A stretch of 64,000 nucleotides of DNA, taken from contig OX376642.1 in NCBI GenBank assembly GCA_947383695.1, forward strand, positions 434,001-498,000, written 5' to 3'. A model generated the notes under the pieces. It saw nothing but the letters and a program-made list of their open reading frames with translations. It had not been told where the DNA came from and did not search any database. Shown here one piece after another: positions 50,463 to 62,533 of the stretch. Position 1 is the stretch's first letter. Every line of letters begins with the position of its first letter. This DNA is from Actinomycetes bacterium (GTDB lineage Bacteria; Actinomycetota; Actinomycetes; Nanopelagicales; Nanopelagicaceae). The position numbers were made by a program, and so were the translations under genes.

Positions 50463-51926
50463 TTAGTGAAAGCCTGCGCCTTCAGTTTCAACCAGTGACT
50501 CTTTACCAATATTGATAAAGAAGAACAGCACTATCGCTCCAACAAAGAGCAGAGCAGCACTGAACTTAAATGCGACGGTAAAACCATGTGTCATTGCAAA
50601 TGGCATCACCTTGTCACCTAATTGAGTATTTGCCGCGGCAAATGTTGTGGTCGCAGTTGCTGCAACAGTGTTCAACAGCGCCGTTCCAAGTGATCCACCA
50701 ATCTGCTGGCTGGTATTCACCATCGCACTTGCAACACCTGTGTCATGGTTTGAAACCGCGTGTAATGAGGTTGATGTCAGCGGGATAAATACCAAAGCCA
50801 TTCCGCTGGACATAATCAATAGTGATGGCAAAACATGTGTTGTATATGAGGTTTCAGGGGTAATACGAGTCATCATAAGCAAACCAAGGCTTGCTGCTAA
50901 TAATCCTGGAACCATCAATGGCTTTGGTCCAACCTTAGGAAGCAGTGTCGATGCAATTCCTGCAAAGACGATGATGCCTGCGGTAAATGGTAGGAATGCA
51001 AAACCAGATTTCAAAGGACTGTAACCCAAAATTACCTGAAGGTATAAACCTAGGAATAAGAACATTGAGAACAAACCGGCTCCAACAACGAGTGATCCAA
51101 GGTATGAACCTCCACGGTTGCGCTCTGTTACTACACGAAGTGGCATCAAAGGATTCTTAACGCGCATTTCAATCATCACAAAGATAATAAGTAAAAGAAC
51201 TGCTGTAACTAAGAAAGAAATCGTTGTAGAGCTTGACCAACCCTTTGTAGCTGCTTCATTGAATCCGTAGGTCAGTGAGAACAAACCTGCTGTTGCTGTA
51301 ACTACACCTGGAATGTCGTATGTGTTGTCACCTTGTGCTTTTGACTCCTTAACAAACTTGATTGCAAGGATTGCAGCAAAGATCGCGATAGGAGTGTTTA
51401 CTCCTAGACACCAGCGCCACGAGAAGAATTCAGTGAGGGTTCCACCAAGAATTAAGCCGATAGCCGCTCCGCCACCAGAGATAGCGCCGATGACACCGAA
51501 GGCCTTTGCGCGCTCCTTTGGAACGGTGAAGGTCACAGAAATAATTGCAAGTGCGGCAGGTGCTAGTAGGGCACCAAAAACTCCTTGTAGAGCACGTGAA
51601 GCAAAGAGCATTCCTTGAGTTGATGCGATACCACCAAGGGCAGATGCTGCAGCAAAGCCGATCAATCCAATTAAGAAGATCTTCTTGCGGCCCATGTAAT
51701 CGCCAATACGTCCACCCAGTAGAAGCAGTGAACCAAAGGCCAAGGTGTAGGCGGTGATAACCCATTGCTGATTAGCATCTGAGATTCTGAGATCTACCTT
51801 TGCGCTTGGAATCGCAATGTTCATAATGGAGCTGTCCAACACGATCATTAACTGTGAAATCGCGACAACGAACAAAGTTCGCCATCTGGTTGGATCTAAG
51901 GTTTCGGCAGGGGCGGATTGTGACAC
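50463..51926 (-). CDS. MFS drug/solute exporter, DHA2 (EmrB/QacA) family
   Basis: 487 aa with about fourteen membrane helices. Motif A-like GGRIGDYMGRKKIFLIG, the D1-type motif LDSSIMNIAIPS in helix 1 and motif C-like GGGAAIGLILGG are characteristic of DHA2 proton-coupled exporters. Substrate unknown. The GTG start is supported by a TTGGAG ribosome site 7 nt upstream. Divergent from ilvD with a 57-bp gap holding a shared palindrome, so export of a branched-chain amino acid or keto-acid intermediate is conceivable but unproven. Confidence 0.88.
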   Translation of the reverse strand: MSQSAPAETLDPTRWRTLFVVAISQLMIVLDSSIMNIAIPSAKVDLRISDANQQWVITAYTLAFGSLLLLGGRIGDYMGRKKIFLIGLIGFAAASALGGIASTQGMLFASRALQGVFGALLAPAALAIISVTFTVPKERAKAFGVIGAISGGGAAIGLILGGTLTEFFSWRWCLGVNTPIAIFAAILAIKFVKESKAQGDNTYDIPGVVTATAGLFSLTYGFNEAATKGWSSSTTISFLVTAVLLLIIFVMIEMRVKNPLMPLRVVTERNRGGSYLGSLVVGAGLFSMFLFLGLYLQVILGYSPLKSGFAFLPFTAGIIVFAGIASTLLPKVGPKPLMVPGLLAASLGLLMMTRITPETSYTTHVLPSLLIMSSGMALVFIPLTSTSLHAVSNHDTGVASAMVNTSQQIGGSLGTALLNTVAATATTTFAAANTQLGDKVMPFAMTHGFTVAFKFSAALLFVGAIVLFFFINIGKESLVETEGAGFH

Positions 51927-51948
51927 TTTATTACTCCAATTATTCGAC

Positions 51949-51965
51949 TGATAAATGCGTTATCA
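51949..51965. promoter_or_regulatory. palindromic operator candidate between the exporter gene and ilvD
   Basis: TGATAA-ATGCG-TTATCA, 5-6 bp perfect arms. It sits just upstream of the ilvD -10 element (51972-51977), overlapping where the -35 would be, and 23 bp from the exporter start. Confidence 0.45.
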
Positions 51966-51971
51966 AGAGGG

Positions 51972-51977
51972 TAGAAT
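51972..51977 (+). promoter_or_regulatory. -10 element of ilvD (leaderless type)
   Basis: TAGAAT, then 6 nt and the ATG at 51984. Confidence 0.5.
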
Positions 51978-51983
51978 TCTCTC

Positions 51984-53657
51984 ATGCCCACCATGAAACC
52001 TCGCTCTGGAGTAGTTACCGATGGACTCGAAAGAGCGCCAGCGCGTGGAATGTTGCGCGCAGTTGGTATGGGTGATGAAGATTGGGTCAAGCCACAAATT
52101 GGTATTGCATCTTCATGGAATGAAATCACACCATGTAACCTCTCATTAGATCGTTTAGCTAAAGCATCTAAGCAAGGCGTTATTGATGCAGGTGGTTTCC
52201 CAATGCAGTTTGGAACTATCTCTGTTTCTGATGGAATTTCAATGGGCCATGAAGGTATGCACTTTTCACTTGTATCTCGTGAAGTGATTGCAGACTCAGT
52301 TGAATGCGTAATGCAGGCTGAACGTTTAGATGGCATGGTTACCTTTGCAGGGTGTGACAAATCACTTCCAGGAATGATGATGGCAGCGGCTCGTATCGAT
52401 GTGGCAAGTGTTTTTGTCTATGCAGGTTCAACATTGCCAGGACAGGTTGATGGCAAAGATGTCACCATCATTGATGCATTTGAGGCGGTTGGTGCTTGTG
52501 CACGTGGCTTGATTACTCAAGAACGTGTCGATCAAATTGAACGTGCGATCTGCCCAGGAGAAGGTGCTTGTGGCGGTATGTACACCGCAAACACCATGGC
52601 AAGTATTGGTGAGGCTATTGGGCTTTCACTTCCGGGATCTGCAGCACCTCCAGCTGTTGACCGTCGACGCGATACATATGCAATCGCATCAGGTGCAGCT
52701 GTCGTTGAACTTATTCGTCAAGGAATCACTACACGCGATATTTTGACAAAACCTGCCTTTGAAAATGCAATCACTATTTTGATGGCGCTTGGTGGTTCTA
52801 CAAACGCAGTTCTCCACCTTTTAGCTATTGCTAATGAAGCTCATGTTGATCTTTCACTCGATGATTTCCATCGCATTGGCTCAAAGGTCCCATTGCTTGG
52901 AGATCTCAAGCCATTTGGAAAGTTTGTAATGAGCGATGTAGATAAGGTTGGCGGAATCCCAGTTGTTCTCAAGGGATTACTCGATGCTGGATTACTTCAC
53001 GGAGATGTATTAACTGTTACCGGAAAGACGATGGCGGAAAATCTCAAGGAGATCGCTCCACCAGATCCAGATGGACAGATTCTGAAAGCTGTTTCCTCAC
53101 CGATGTCTACCGATGTTGGAATCACAATTCTTGGCGGAACCCTTGCAACAGAAGGTGCTGTGTGTAAGACAGCCGGAATTGGAATTGAAAGTTTTGAAGG
53201 ACCGGCACGAGTATTTGAACGTGAACAAGCTGCGATGGATGCACTTGAAAATGGAACTATTCAAGCCGGTGATGTTGTTGTCATTCGTTATGAAGGCCCT
53301 AAGGGTGGACCAGGAATGCGCGAAATGTTAATGATTACCGGCGCCATCAAGGGTGCAGGTTTAGGTAAATCAACTCTGCTCTTAACTGATGGACGTTTCT
53401 CTGGAGGATCAACTGGTTTATGTGTTGGCCATGTTGCACCAGAGGCTGTTGATGGGGGACCGATCGCATTTATTAAGGATGGCGATATCGTGCGAATCGA
53501 TATCACCAATCGCACCCTTGATCTCTTAGTTGATCCCGCTGAATTAGCTGCTCGCAGAGTTGGCTGGAAGCCATTGGGACATAAGTACTCACGTGGAGTT
53601 TTGGCCAAGTATTCAAAGTTGGTGGGATCTGCATCCAAGGGCGCGGTCTGCGATTAA
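51984..53657 (+). CDS. ilvD: dihydroxy-acid dehydratase
   Basis: Third common step of valine, isoleucine and leucine synthesis; an Fe-S dehydratase. 557 aa. Cluster cysteines are in [29 protein letters not shown] and [17 protein letters not shown]; the C-terminal [21 protein letters not shown] is the family signature. Predicted leaderless start: a TAGAAT -10 ends 6 nt before ATG and no ribosome site is present. Separated from the ilvB operon by a 215-bp region that holds that operon's promoter and attenuator. Confidence 0.96.
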   Translation: MPTMKPRSGVVTDGLERAPARGMLRAVGMGDEDWVKPQIGIASSWNEITPCNLSLDRLAKASKQGVIDAGGFPMQFGTISVSDGISMGHEGMHFSLVSREVIADSVECVMQAERLDGMVTFAGCDKSLPGMMMAAARIDVASVFVYAGSTLPGQVDGKDVTIIDAFEAVGACARGLITQERVDQIERAICPGEGACGGMYTANTMASIGEAIGLSLPGSAAPPAVDRRRDTYAIASGAAVVELIRQGITTRDILTKPAFENAITILMALGGSTNAVLHLLAIANEAHVDLSLDDFHRIGSKVPLLGDLKPFGKFVMSDVDKVGGIPVVLKGLLDAGLLHGDVLTVTGKTMAENLKEIAPPDPDGQILKAVSSPMSTDVGITILGGTLATEGAVCKTAGIGIESFEGPARVFEREQAAMDALENGTIQAGDVVVIRYEGPKGGPGMREMLMITGAIKGAGLGKSTLLLTDGRFSGGSTGLCVGHVAPEAVDGGPIAFIKDGDIVRIDITNRTLDLLVDPAELAARRVGWKPLGHKYSRGVLAKYSKLVGSASKGAVCD

Positions 53658-53685
53658 GCAGATCTGCCCAAATTGTGAGATCTGC
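53658..53685. repeat. repeated AGATCTGC element after ilvD
   Basis: GCAGATCTGC (53658-53667) is a perfect palindrome, and AGATCTGC recurs at 53678-53685, 18 bp away and just before the -35 of the ilvB leader. Possibly an operator pair; no T-tract, so not a terminator. Confidence 0.35.
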
Positions 53686-53695
53686 ATCTCAACCC

Positions 53696-53724
53696 TTGAC
53701 GTTGAGCCTGCTTCATTGGAGAAT
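53696..53724 (+). promoter_or_regulatory. promoter of the ilvBNC operon leader
   Basis: TTGACG (53696-53701), a 17-bp spacer and GAGAAT (53719-53724). Transcription would begin about 6-7 nt later, at or next to the leader-peptide ATG. Alternatively, the GGAGA at 53718-53722 could be a ribosome site on a longer transcript. Confidence 0.5.
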
Positions 53725-53730
53725 AAGCAC

Positions 53731-53760
53731 ATGAGCACAACATTTGTGGTGGTGATTTAA
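53731..53760 (+). CDS. ilvB leader peptide MSTTFVVVI (attenuator)
   Basis: Nine-codon reading frame ATG AGC ACA ACA TTT, three GTG codons, ATT and a TAA stop. Three consecutive valines and one isoleucine in a nine-residue peptide placed directly before two RNA hairpins is the hallmark of ribosome-mediated attenuation: scarcity of charged Val- or Ile-tRNA stalls the ribosome and lets transcription read into ilvB. The peptide itself probably has no function. No leucine codons, so leucine is not sensed here. Confidence 0.85.
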   Translation: MSTTFVVVI

Positions 53761-53761
53761 A

Positions 53762-53790
53762 GGCGCGTGATCGGTAATTGATCATGCGCC
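53762..53790 (+). promoter_or_regulatory. pause/anti-terminator hairpin of the ilvB leader
   Basis: GGCGCGTGATC (53762-53772) pairs with GATCATGCGCC (53780-53790) around a 7-nt loop, starting 1 nt after the leader stop codon. A ribosome at the stop would cover its left arm. Its exact part in the switch is inference, since it does not overlap the terminator stem. Confidence 0.65.
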
Positions 53791-53815
53791 ACCCTCAGTT
53801 ATCTGAGGGTTTTTT
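53791..53815 (+). terminator. attenuator terminator of the ilvB operon
   Basis: Perfect stem CCCTCAG (53792-53798) / CTGAGGG (53803-53809), tetraloop TTAT, then six T (53810-53815). It stands 57 bp before the ilvB start. Confidence 0.9.
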
Positions 53816-53872
53816 CATTTCACACCTAGAAATGGTGGGCCACATTAAAGAGCGAATCGAAAGGAGATGGAT

Positions 53873-55612
53873 ATGAGCAAGAAGATGAGTGGAGCTAGTT
53901 CACTCGTGCAATCTTTGGAGTCTGCCGGCGTCGATGTGATGTTCGGACTTCCAGGCGGTGCGATCCTTCCTGCCTACGATCCAATCTTTGATAGCAAGAT
54001 TCGCCACATCTTGGTTCGCCATGAACAAGGTGCAGGTCATGCTGCAACTGGTTACGCCCAAGTCACTGGTCGTGTTGGAGTGTGTATTGCGACCTCTGGA
54101 CCTGGAGCTACAAATTTAGTAACACCACTTGCTGATGCTGCGATGGATTCAGTTCCACTTGTAGCAATCACAGGCCAGGTTCCATCTGTTGCAATTGGAA
54201 CAGATGCATTCCAAGAGGCAGATATTCGTGGGATCACGATGCCATTTACTAAGCACAATTATTTGATCACCGATCCCAAGGATATTCCGCGCGCAATCGC
54301 TGAAGCCTTTTATATTGCAGGTTCTGGTCGACCTGGTCCTGTCTTGGTTGATATCGCAAAGGATGCACTTCAAAAGGAGACTGATTTTGTATATCCAAAG
54401 GAGCTTTCACTTCCTGGATATCACCCACAACTAGAACCTGAAAATCAATTTATTAAGGATGCAGCTGCGCTCATCGCACAATCATCAAAGCCTGTCTTTT
54501 ATGTCGGTGGCGGAGTTATCAAGTCCAATGCATCTAAGGAGTTAATGCAGTTAGCTGAACTCGTTGGTGCTCCAGTTGTTACAACTTTGATGGCATTGGG
54601 ATCCTTCCCAGATAGCCACCCACAACACCTTGGCATGCCTGGAATGCATGGAACAGTTGCCGCTGTTACATCACTTCAAAAGGCTGATTTACTTATTACA
54701 TTAGGTGCGCGTTTTGATGATCGTGTAACCGGAAAGCTTTCCACTTTTGCTGTGAATGCAAAGGTTATTCACGCAGATATTGACCCAGCAGAGATCGGTA
54801 AGAACCGATTTGCCGATGTACCAATCGTTGGAGATTTGAAGCGCACCATCGCAGCGTTAATCCCTGCGGTTAAGGCGGAATTTGCTAAGAATAAGGCTGA
54901 TTTAACGCCATGGATCGCATCAATGAACAAGCTTCGTGCAACCTATCCATTGGGATATGAACTTCCAAAGGATGGATCACTTTCTCCTCAATATGTAATT
55001 GAAAGAATCAGTGCGTTAACTGGTCCTGAAGGTATTTATGTTGCAGGTGTTGGTCAGCACCAGATGTGGGCTTCACAGTTTGTGAAGTATGAAAATCCAC
55101 GTACCTGGTTGAACTCTGGCGGTCTCGGAACAATGGGATATGCAGTCCCTGCTGCAATGGGTGCAAAGGTTGGCGCACCTGATGCAACTGTGTGGGCGAT
55201 CGATGGTGATGGATGCTTCCAGATGACTAACCAAGAGTTAGTAACGTGTGCGCTCAACAACATTCCAATCAAGGTTGCGATCATTAACAATGAATCTCTC
55301 GGAATGGTTCGCCAGTGGCAGACCCTGTTCTACGAGGGGCGATACTCCAATACAAGTTTGGATTCAAAGCGAGTTCCAGATTTCGTAAAGCTTGCTGAAG
55401 CTATGGGTTGTGTTGGCTTAAGTTGTGAGCGTCCTGAAGATGTGGATGCAATCATCAAGCAGGCAAATGCAATTAATGATCAACCAGTAGTTGTTGACTT
55501 CCGAGTTTTCAGAGATGCGATGGTGTGGCCAATGGTTGCAGCGGGAACATCAAATGATGACATCATGATCGCGCGAGAACTTGCGCCCGACTGGGATTCA
55601 CAGGAGCTCTAA
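53873..55612 (+). CDS. ilvB: acetolactate synthase, large (catalytic) subunit
   Basis: Thiamine-diphosphate enzyme making acetolactate or acetohydroxybutyrate, the entry to branched-chain amino acids. 579 aa. Catalytic Glu is in [16 protein letters not shown]; the C-terminal ThDP motif spans [14 protein letters not shown] ... NNESLGMV. The ATG at 53873 ([10 protein letters not shown]) is preferred over one at 53867 because the AAGGAG ribosome site (53861-53866) is then 6 nt away. First structural gene of a seven-gene operon controlled by the Val/Ile attenuator. ilvN follows with a 1-nt TAATG overlap. Confidence 0.97.
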   Translation: MSKKMSGASSLVQSLESAGVDVMFGLPGGAILPAYDPIFDSKIRHILVRHEQGAGHAATGYAQVTGRVGVCIATSGPGATNLVTPLADAAMDSVPLVAITGQVPSVAIGTDAFQEADIRGITMPFTKHNYLITDPKDIPRAIAEAFYIAGSGRPGPVLVDIAKDALQKETDFVYPKELSLPGYHPQLEPENQFIKDAAALIAQSSKPVFYVGGGVIKSNASKELMQLAELVGAPVVTTLMALGSFPDSHPQHLGMPGMHGTVAAVTSLQKADLLITLGARFDDRVTGKLSTFAVNAKVIHADIDPAEIGKNRFADVPIVGDLKRTIAALIPAVKAEFAKNKADLTPWIASMNKLRATYPLGYELPKDGSLSPQYVIERISALTGPEGIYVAGVGQHQMWASQFVKYENPRTWLNSGGLGTMGYAVPAAMGAKVGAPDATVWAIDGDGCFQMTNQELVTCALNNIPIKVAIINNESLGMVRQWQTLFYEGRYSNTSLDSKRVPDFVKLAEAMGCVGLSCERPEDVDAIIKQANAINDQPVVVDFRVFRDAMVWPMVAAGTSNDDIMIARELAPDWDSQEL

Positions 55613-56166
55613 TGAGTACACATACGCTGTCCGTTCTCGTCGAAAACTCTCCGGGTGTACTTGCACGTGTTGCAGGCTTGTTCTCTCGTCGTGCCTACAA
55701 CATCGACTCATTGGCGGTAGGTCCTACAGAAAATCCAGATATTTCCAGAATGACAATTGTTATCAATGTCGAAAGCCACTCTTTGGAACAAGTTATTCGC
55801 CAGCTGGATAAGTTAGTAAATGTCATCCATATCGCTGAGTTAAAACTGGACGAATCAGTTCAGGCTGAACTCTTGCTCGTAAAGATCTCTGCAACATCAA
55901 AGAATCGCTTTGATGTCGATGCTGTTCTCGAGACCTACAGCGCATCAATTGTTGATGAGGGCGCTGATTACATGACGATTGAGGCGACGGGTGATGCTGC
56001 CAAAATCAGTGATCTACTTAACGCTCTTGAGCGTTTTGGCATCCGTGAATTAGCTCAATCAGGCTTAGTCGCGATCGAACGTGGCAGCGGCTCGCTCGCA
56101 GACCGTACCCTTAGCACTCAAAGTATTCCTACCGCTGACAGCGGTCAGGCTGATTATCAAAACTAA
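55612..56166 (+). CDS. ilvN: acetolactate synthase, small (regulatory) subunit
   Basis: Valine-binding regulatory partner of IlvB. 184 aa, longer than the minimal form: an N-terminal ACT domain (HTLSVLVENSPGVLARVAGLFSRRAYNIDSLAVG, by key motifs ENxPGVLxRV and NIxSL) and a C-terminal ALS_ss_C domain (VKISATSKNRFDVDAV). Both domains are complete, so feedback inhibition by valine is expected. Start overlaps the ilvB stop by 1 nt. Confidence 0.96.
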   Translation: MSTHTLSVLVENSPGVLARVAGLFSRRAYNIDSLAVGPTENPDISRMTIVINVESHSLEQVIRQLDKLVNVIHIAELKLDESVQAELLLVKISATSKNRFDVDAVLETYSASIVDEGADYMTIEATGDAAKISDLLNALERFGIRELAQSGLVAIERGSGSLADRTLSTQSIPTADSGQADYQN

Positions 56167-58818
<2,652 letters not shown>

Positions 58819-58819
<1 letters not shown>

Positions 58820-59853
58820 TGAGAACAATTAATTTAGCTGTCATTGCAGGCGATGGAATCGGCCCTGAGGTTGTTGGTGAAGGCCTCAAGGTTTTAGATG
58901 TTGTTGCTAAGAAGTATTCAGTGGAGTTTAAGAAAACTTCCTATGATCTTGGTGCAGCGTTTTGGCATCGCACAGGCGAGGTACTACCTGATGCAACCTT
59001 GGCAGAGCTTGCAAAGGCTGATGTCATCTTGCTTGGCGCAGTTGGAGATCCAACTGTTCCCAGTGGTGTTCTAGAGCGCGGACTTCTTTTAAAGCTTCGC
59101 TTTGCCTTTGATCACTACATCAATCTGCGTCCTGCACGTTTGATGCCTGGTGTTACGGGACCTCTTGCAACTAAAGCTCCCATTGATTTTGTTGTAGTTC
59201 GCGAAGGCACAGAAGGCCCATATGTTGGCGCTGGTGGAGTCCTTGCAGAAGGTACAGATGCTGAGATTGCAACTGAAGAAAGTTTAAATACCCGACGTGG
59301 TGCAGAGCGTGTAATTCGTGATGCATTTGAGCGTGCTTCAAAGCGTGAGCGCAAGAAGTTAACTCTGGTGCACAAGAACAATGTTCTAACACGTGCAGGT
59401 GGTTTGTGGACTCGTACCTTTAATGAGGTTGCCAAGGAGTACCCAGCGATCACAACTGATTACCTACATGTTGATGCCGCATCGATGTTCTTTGTTACTA
59501 ATCCAGAGCGCTTTGATGTAGTTGTTACAGATAACTTATTTGGAGACATCTTGACTGACATCGCCGCAGCGATCTGCGGAGGAATTGGTCTTGCCGCATC
59601 TGGAAATATCAATCCAACTGGAAAGTTCCCATCTATGTTTGAGCCGGTTCATGGTTCAGCACCAGATATTGCCGGAAAGAACTTAGCTGATCCAACAGCA
59701 ACTGTGATGTCAGTTGCCATGATGCTTGATCACTTAGGACTTGCCGATGCTGCACGCGAAGTTGAAAAGGCGGTTGCTGCAGATCTTTTGGCACGTGGAG
59801 ATAAGAAGCGCAGCACTACTGAAATTGGAGATGCGCTAGCAAGCGCACTGTAA
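58819..59853 (+). CDS. leuB: 3-isopropylmalate dehydrogenase
   Basis: Oxidative decarboxylation step of leucine synthesis; the homologous step of the citramalate route to isoleucine can use the same enzyme. 344 aa. N-terminus [15 protein letters not shown], substrate arginines in [19 protein letters not shown], and the metal-binding [29 protein letters not shown] (motifs [11 protein letters not shown] and GGIGLA). TAATG overlap with serA. leuA, leuC and leuD are not in the window. Confidence 0.95.
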
Positions 59854-59855
59854 TC

Positions 59856-60935
59856 ATGAAGATCACTCTCAACCCCAACGCTAAAGATGCTGCTACGCGT
59901 GATGCGCTAGTTGCTGAAGGTGGTTTTGGTAAGTACTACACCGATCACATGGTGATGTGCGAGTGGAGTGAAAAGGATGGTTGGGGCGAACCACATTTAA
60001 TGCCATACGGTCCAATCTCATTAGATCCAGCAACCGCGGTTTTTCACTACGGACAAGAGATCTTTGAGGGCATGAAGGCGTATCGCCAACCAGATGGATC
60101 GATTTCATTATTTCGCCCAACAGCAAATGCAAAGCGTTTCGCAAACTCTGCCAAGCGTTTAGCACTTCCTGAAATGCCGGTTGAATTATTCATGGAAACG
60201 GTTGAAGCACTTGTTCACCAAGATGCTGGTTGGGTTCCAAACAAGGTCGGGGAGTCGCTGTATATCCGCCCATTTATGATCGCAACTGAGGTTGGTTTAG
60301 GCGTACGTCCAACAAACAAAGCCACATACCTTCTTATTGCAACACCAGCGGGTGCTTACTTTGATCCATCAAAGGCTGTCTCAGTATGGATTTCAACTGA
60401 GTATGTTCGTGCAGCTCAAGGTGGAACAGGTGAAGCAAAGTGCGGTGGAAATTACGCAGCATCACTGGTTGCACAAAAAGCTGCTGCTAAAGAGGGATGC
60501 GATCAAGTTGTCTGGATCGATGCAAAAGAGCGCAAATGGGTTGAAGAGATGGGCGGCATGAACCTTTACTTCGTAAAGGGAAAAGGCGCAGATGCAACTG
60601 TCATAACTCCACAGTTAACCGGAACCTTGTTGCCAGGAATTACGCGCGATTCAATTTTGTCTGTGGCTAGCGATCTTGGGTACAAAGTCGATGAGGTAAT
60701 GCTCTCAGTTGATGATTGGCGCGATGGTGTCACATCGGGAGAGATCACTGAAATCTTTGCTTGTGGAACCGCTGCCGTTGTTTCTCCTGTTGGTCAGGCA
60801 AAAAGTGCCATGGGTACATGGGTAACTGGCGATGGTCAACCAGGAACTATCACCATGCAGATTCGTAATCACTTATTAGGAATTCAACACGGAACAATTG
60901 CAGATTCGCACAACTGGATGAGTGCGGTTAAGTAA
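59856..60935 (+). CDS. ilvE: branched-chain amino acid aminotransferase
   Basis: Final transamination to valine, leucine and isoleucine. 359 aa, class IV PLP enzyme of the BCAT type. GQEIFEGMKAYR binds substrate; the PLP lysine is in GEAKCGGNYAASL; EEMGGMNLYFV and GTAAVVSPVG are family signatures. Two bases separate it from leuB, and it overlaps cimA by 1 nt (TAATG). Confidence 0.96.
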   Translation: MKITLNPNAKDAATRDALVAEGGFGKYYTDHMVMCEWSEKDGWGEPHLMPYGPISLDPATAVFHYGQEIFEGMKAYRQPDGSISLFRPTANAKRFANSAKRLALPEMPVELFMETVEALVHQDAGWVPNKVGESLYIRPFMIATEVGLGVRPTNKATYLLIATPAGAYFDPSKAVSVWISTEYVRAAQGGTGEAKCGGNYAASLVAQKAAAKEGCDQVVWIDAKERKWVEEMGGMNLYFVKGKGADATVITPQLTGTLLPGITRDSILSVASDLGYKVDEVMLSVDDWRDGVTSGEITEIFACGTAAVVSPVGQAKSAMGTWVTGDGQPGTITMQIRNHLLGIQHGTIADSHNWMSAVK

Positions 60936-62524
60936 TGCCAGTTAATGATTCATTTCATATCTATGACACGACCCTTCGCGACGGTGCGCAGCAAGAGGGC
61001 TTAAATCTTTCTGTTCATGACAAGCTCAACATCGCTCGCCACCTAGACGAATTAGGTGTTGGCTTTATCGAAGGTGGATGGCCTGGGGCAAACCCAAAGG
61101 ACACTGAATTCTTCGCACTTGCGAAAAAAGAGTTAAAACTCAAGAACGCAACATTTGTTGCTTTTGGTGCAACACGTCGCCCTCATGCAAAAGCTGCAGA
61201 TGATGTACTGCTCGGAGCACTTCGCGACAGCGGAGCTCCTGCTGTAACCCTTGTTGCAAAGGCCTTTGATCGCCATGTTGATCTTGCACTTAAGACAACA
61301 CTGGATGAGAACCTTGCGATGATTCGTGACTCTGTTACTCACTTAATCCAAGAAGGCCAACGTGTTTTCCTTGATGCAGAGCACTTCTTTGATGGGTATC
61401 GCAGCAACCGTGCCTACGCACTAGAAGTTGTACGGGTAGCTGCAGAGGCTGGAGCAGATGTAATTGCCTTGTGCGATACCAACGGCGGAATGTTGCCTGA
61501 TGAGTTATCGCAAGTTGTTCATGATGTTTTAACTGCAAGCTCTGCTCGCTTAGGTATTCATTGCCACAATGACACAGGGTGCGCGGTTGCAAATTCAATG
61601 GCAGCTGTTGCTGCAGGTGCCACACATGTTCAGGGCACACTCAATGGATATGGCGAGCGAACCGGAAACGCTGATCTAGTAACAATCATTGCAAACTTAG
61701 AATTGAAAAAGAAGCAGTTAGTTCTTCCTCAAAATGCGCTGCAAGAAGCCTTCAGAATTTCACATGCAGTTGCTGAGGTAACAAATGTGGCACCTAGTAG
61801 TCGCCAACCTTATGTTGGTGTTTCAGCATTTGCTCACAAGGCCGGTCTTCACGCCAGCGCAATTAAGGTAGATCCTTCTTTGTATCAGCATGAAGATCCA
61901 TCATCTGTCGGAAACGATATGCGCATGCTTGTGTCAGATATGGCTGGCCGTGCATCAATTGAATTAAAGTCACAAGAACTTGGCGTAGATCTTGGTGGAG
62001 ATAAAGAGCTCATTGGTCGCATCGTTGACCGAGTTAAAGAGATGGAATCACGCGGATTTACCTTTGAAGCAGCCGATGCCTCATTTGAACTATTAGTTCA
62101 TGAGGAAATGTCAGGCAAGCGTCCATCATTCTTTACTATCAATCACTGGGTTACATCTGTAGAACGCGCAGCTGATCAGACAATTACAACCAAGGCTGAA
62201 GTAACAGTGACCGCAAAGGGTCAAGAGATCACCTGCAGCGGCGAAGGTAATGGTCCAGTTAACGCCTTTGATAATGCGCTTCGAACAGGTTTGATCTCTT
62301 TGTATCCAGAGCTTTCAACCCTTGAATTAACAGATTACAAGGTACGTATCCTTGAAGGTCGTTTAGGAACAGGCGCTGTAACACGCGTATTAGTTGAAAC
62401 TAGCGATGGCAAGGGCGAGTGGAACACCGTTGGTGTTCATGAAAACGTTATAGCTGCATCTGCCATGGCACTTGAAGATGCCGTTACCTTCGGCCTTATG
62501 CGTCAGGGACGTAAGCCCGAGTAA
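60935..62524 (+). CDS. cimA: (R)-citramalate synthase
   Basis: Condenses pyruvate and acetyl-CoA to citramalate, giving a threonine-independent path to isoleucine. 529 aa. DRE-TIM fold with IYDTTLRDGAQQEGLNLSV, the HCHNDTGCAVANS metal site and GTLNGYGERTGNADL; the C-terminal LeuA-type allosteric domain is present. The GWPGANPKDTEFF segment and overall length fit the citramalate synthase subgroup better than LeuA, and the operon position supports it. Last gene of the operon. Its stop codon lies in the -10-like element of xerC. Confidence 0.9.
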   Translation: MPVNDSFHIYDTTLRDGAQQEGLNLSVHDKLNIARHLDELGVGFIEGGWPGANPKDTEFFALAKKELKLKNATFVAFGATRRPHAKAADDVLLGALRDSGAPAVTLVAKAFDRHVDLALKTTLDENLAMIRDSVTHLIQEGQRVFLDAEHFFDGYRSNRAYALEVVRVAAEAGADVIALCDTNGGMLPDELSQVVHDVLTASSARLGIHCHNDTGCAVANSMAAVAAGATHVQGTLNGYGERTGNADLVTIIANLELKKKQLVLPQNALQEAFRISHAVAEVTNVAPSSRQPYVGVSAFAHKAGLHASAIKVDPSLYQHEDPSSVGNDMRMLVSDMAGRASIELKSQELGVDLGGDKELIGRIVDRVKEMESRGFTFEAADASFELLVHEEMSGKRPSFFTINHWVTSVERAADQTITTKAEVTVTAKGQEITCSGEGNGPVNAFDNALRTGLISLYPELSTLELTDYKVRILEGRLGTGAVTRVLVETSDGKGEWNTVGVHENVIAASAMALEDAVTFGLMRQGRKPE

Positions 62525-62527
62525 ACT
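62522..62527 (+). promoter_or_regulatory. -10-like element of xerC (leaderless type)
   Basis: TAAACT, beginning with the cimA stop codon, then 6 nt and the GTG at 62534. Confidence 0.4.
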
Positions 62528-62533
62528 ATTTAC

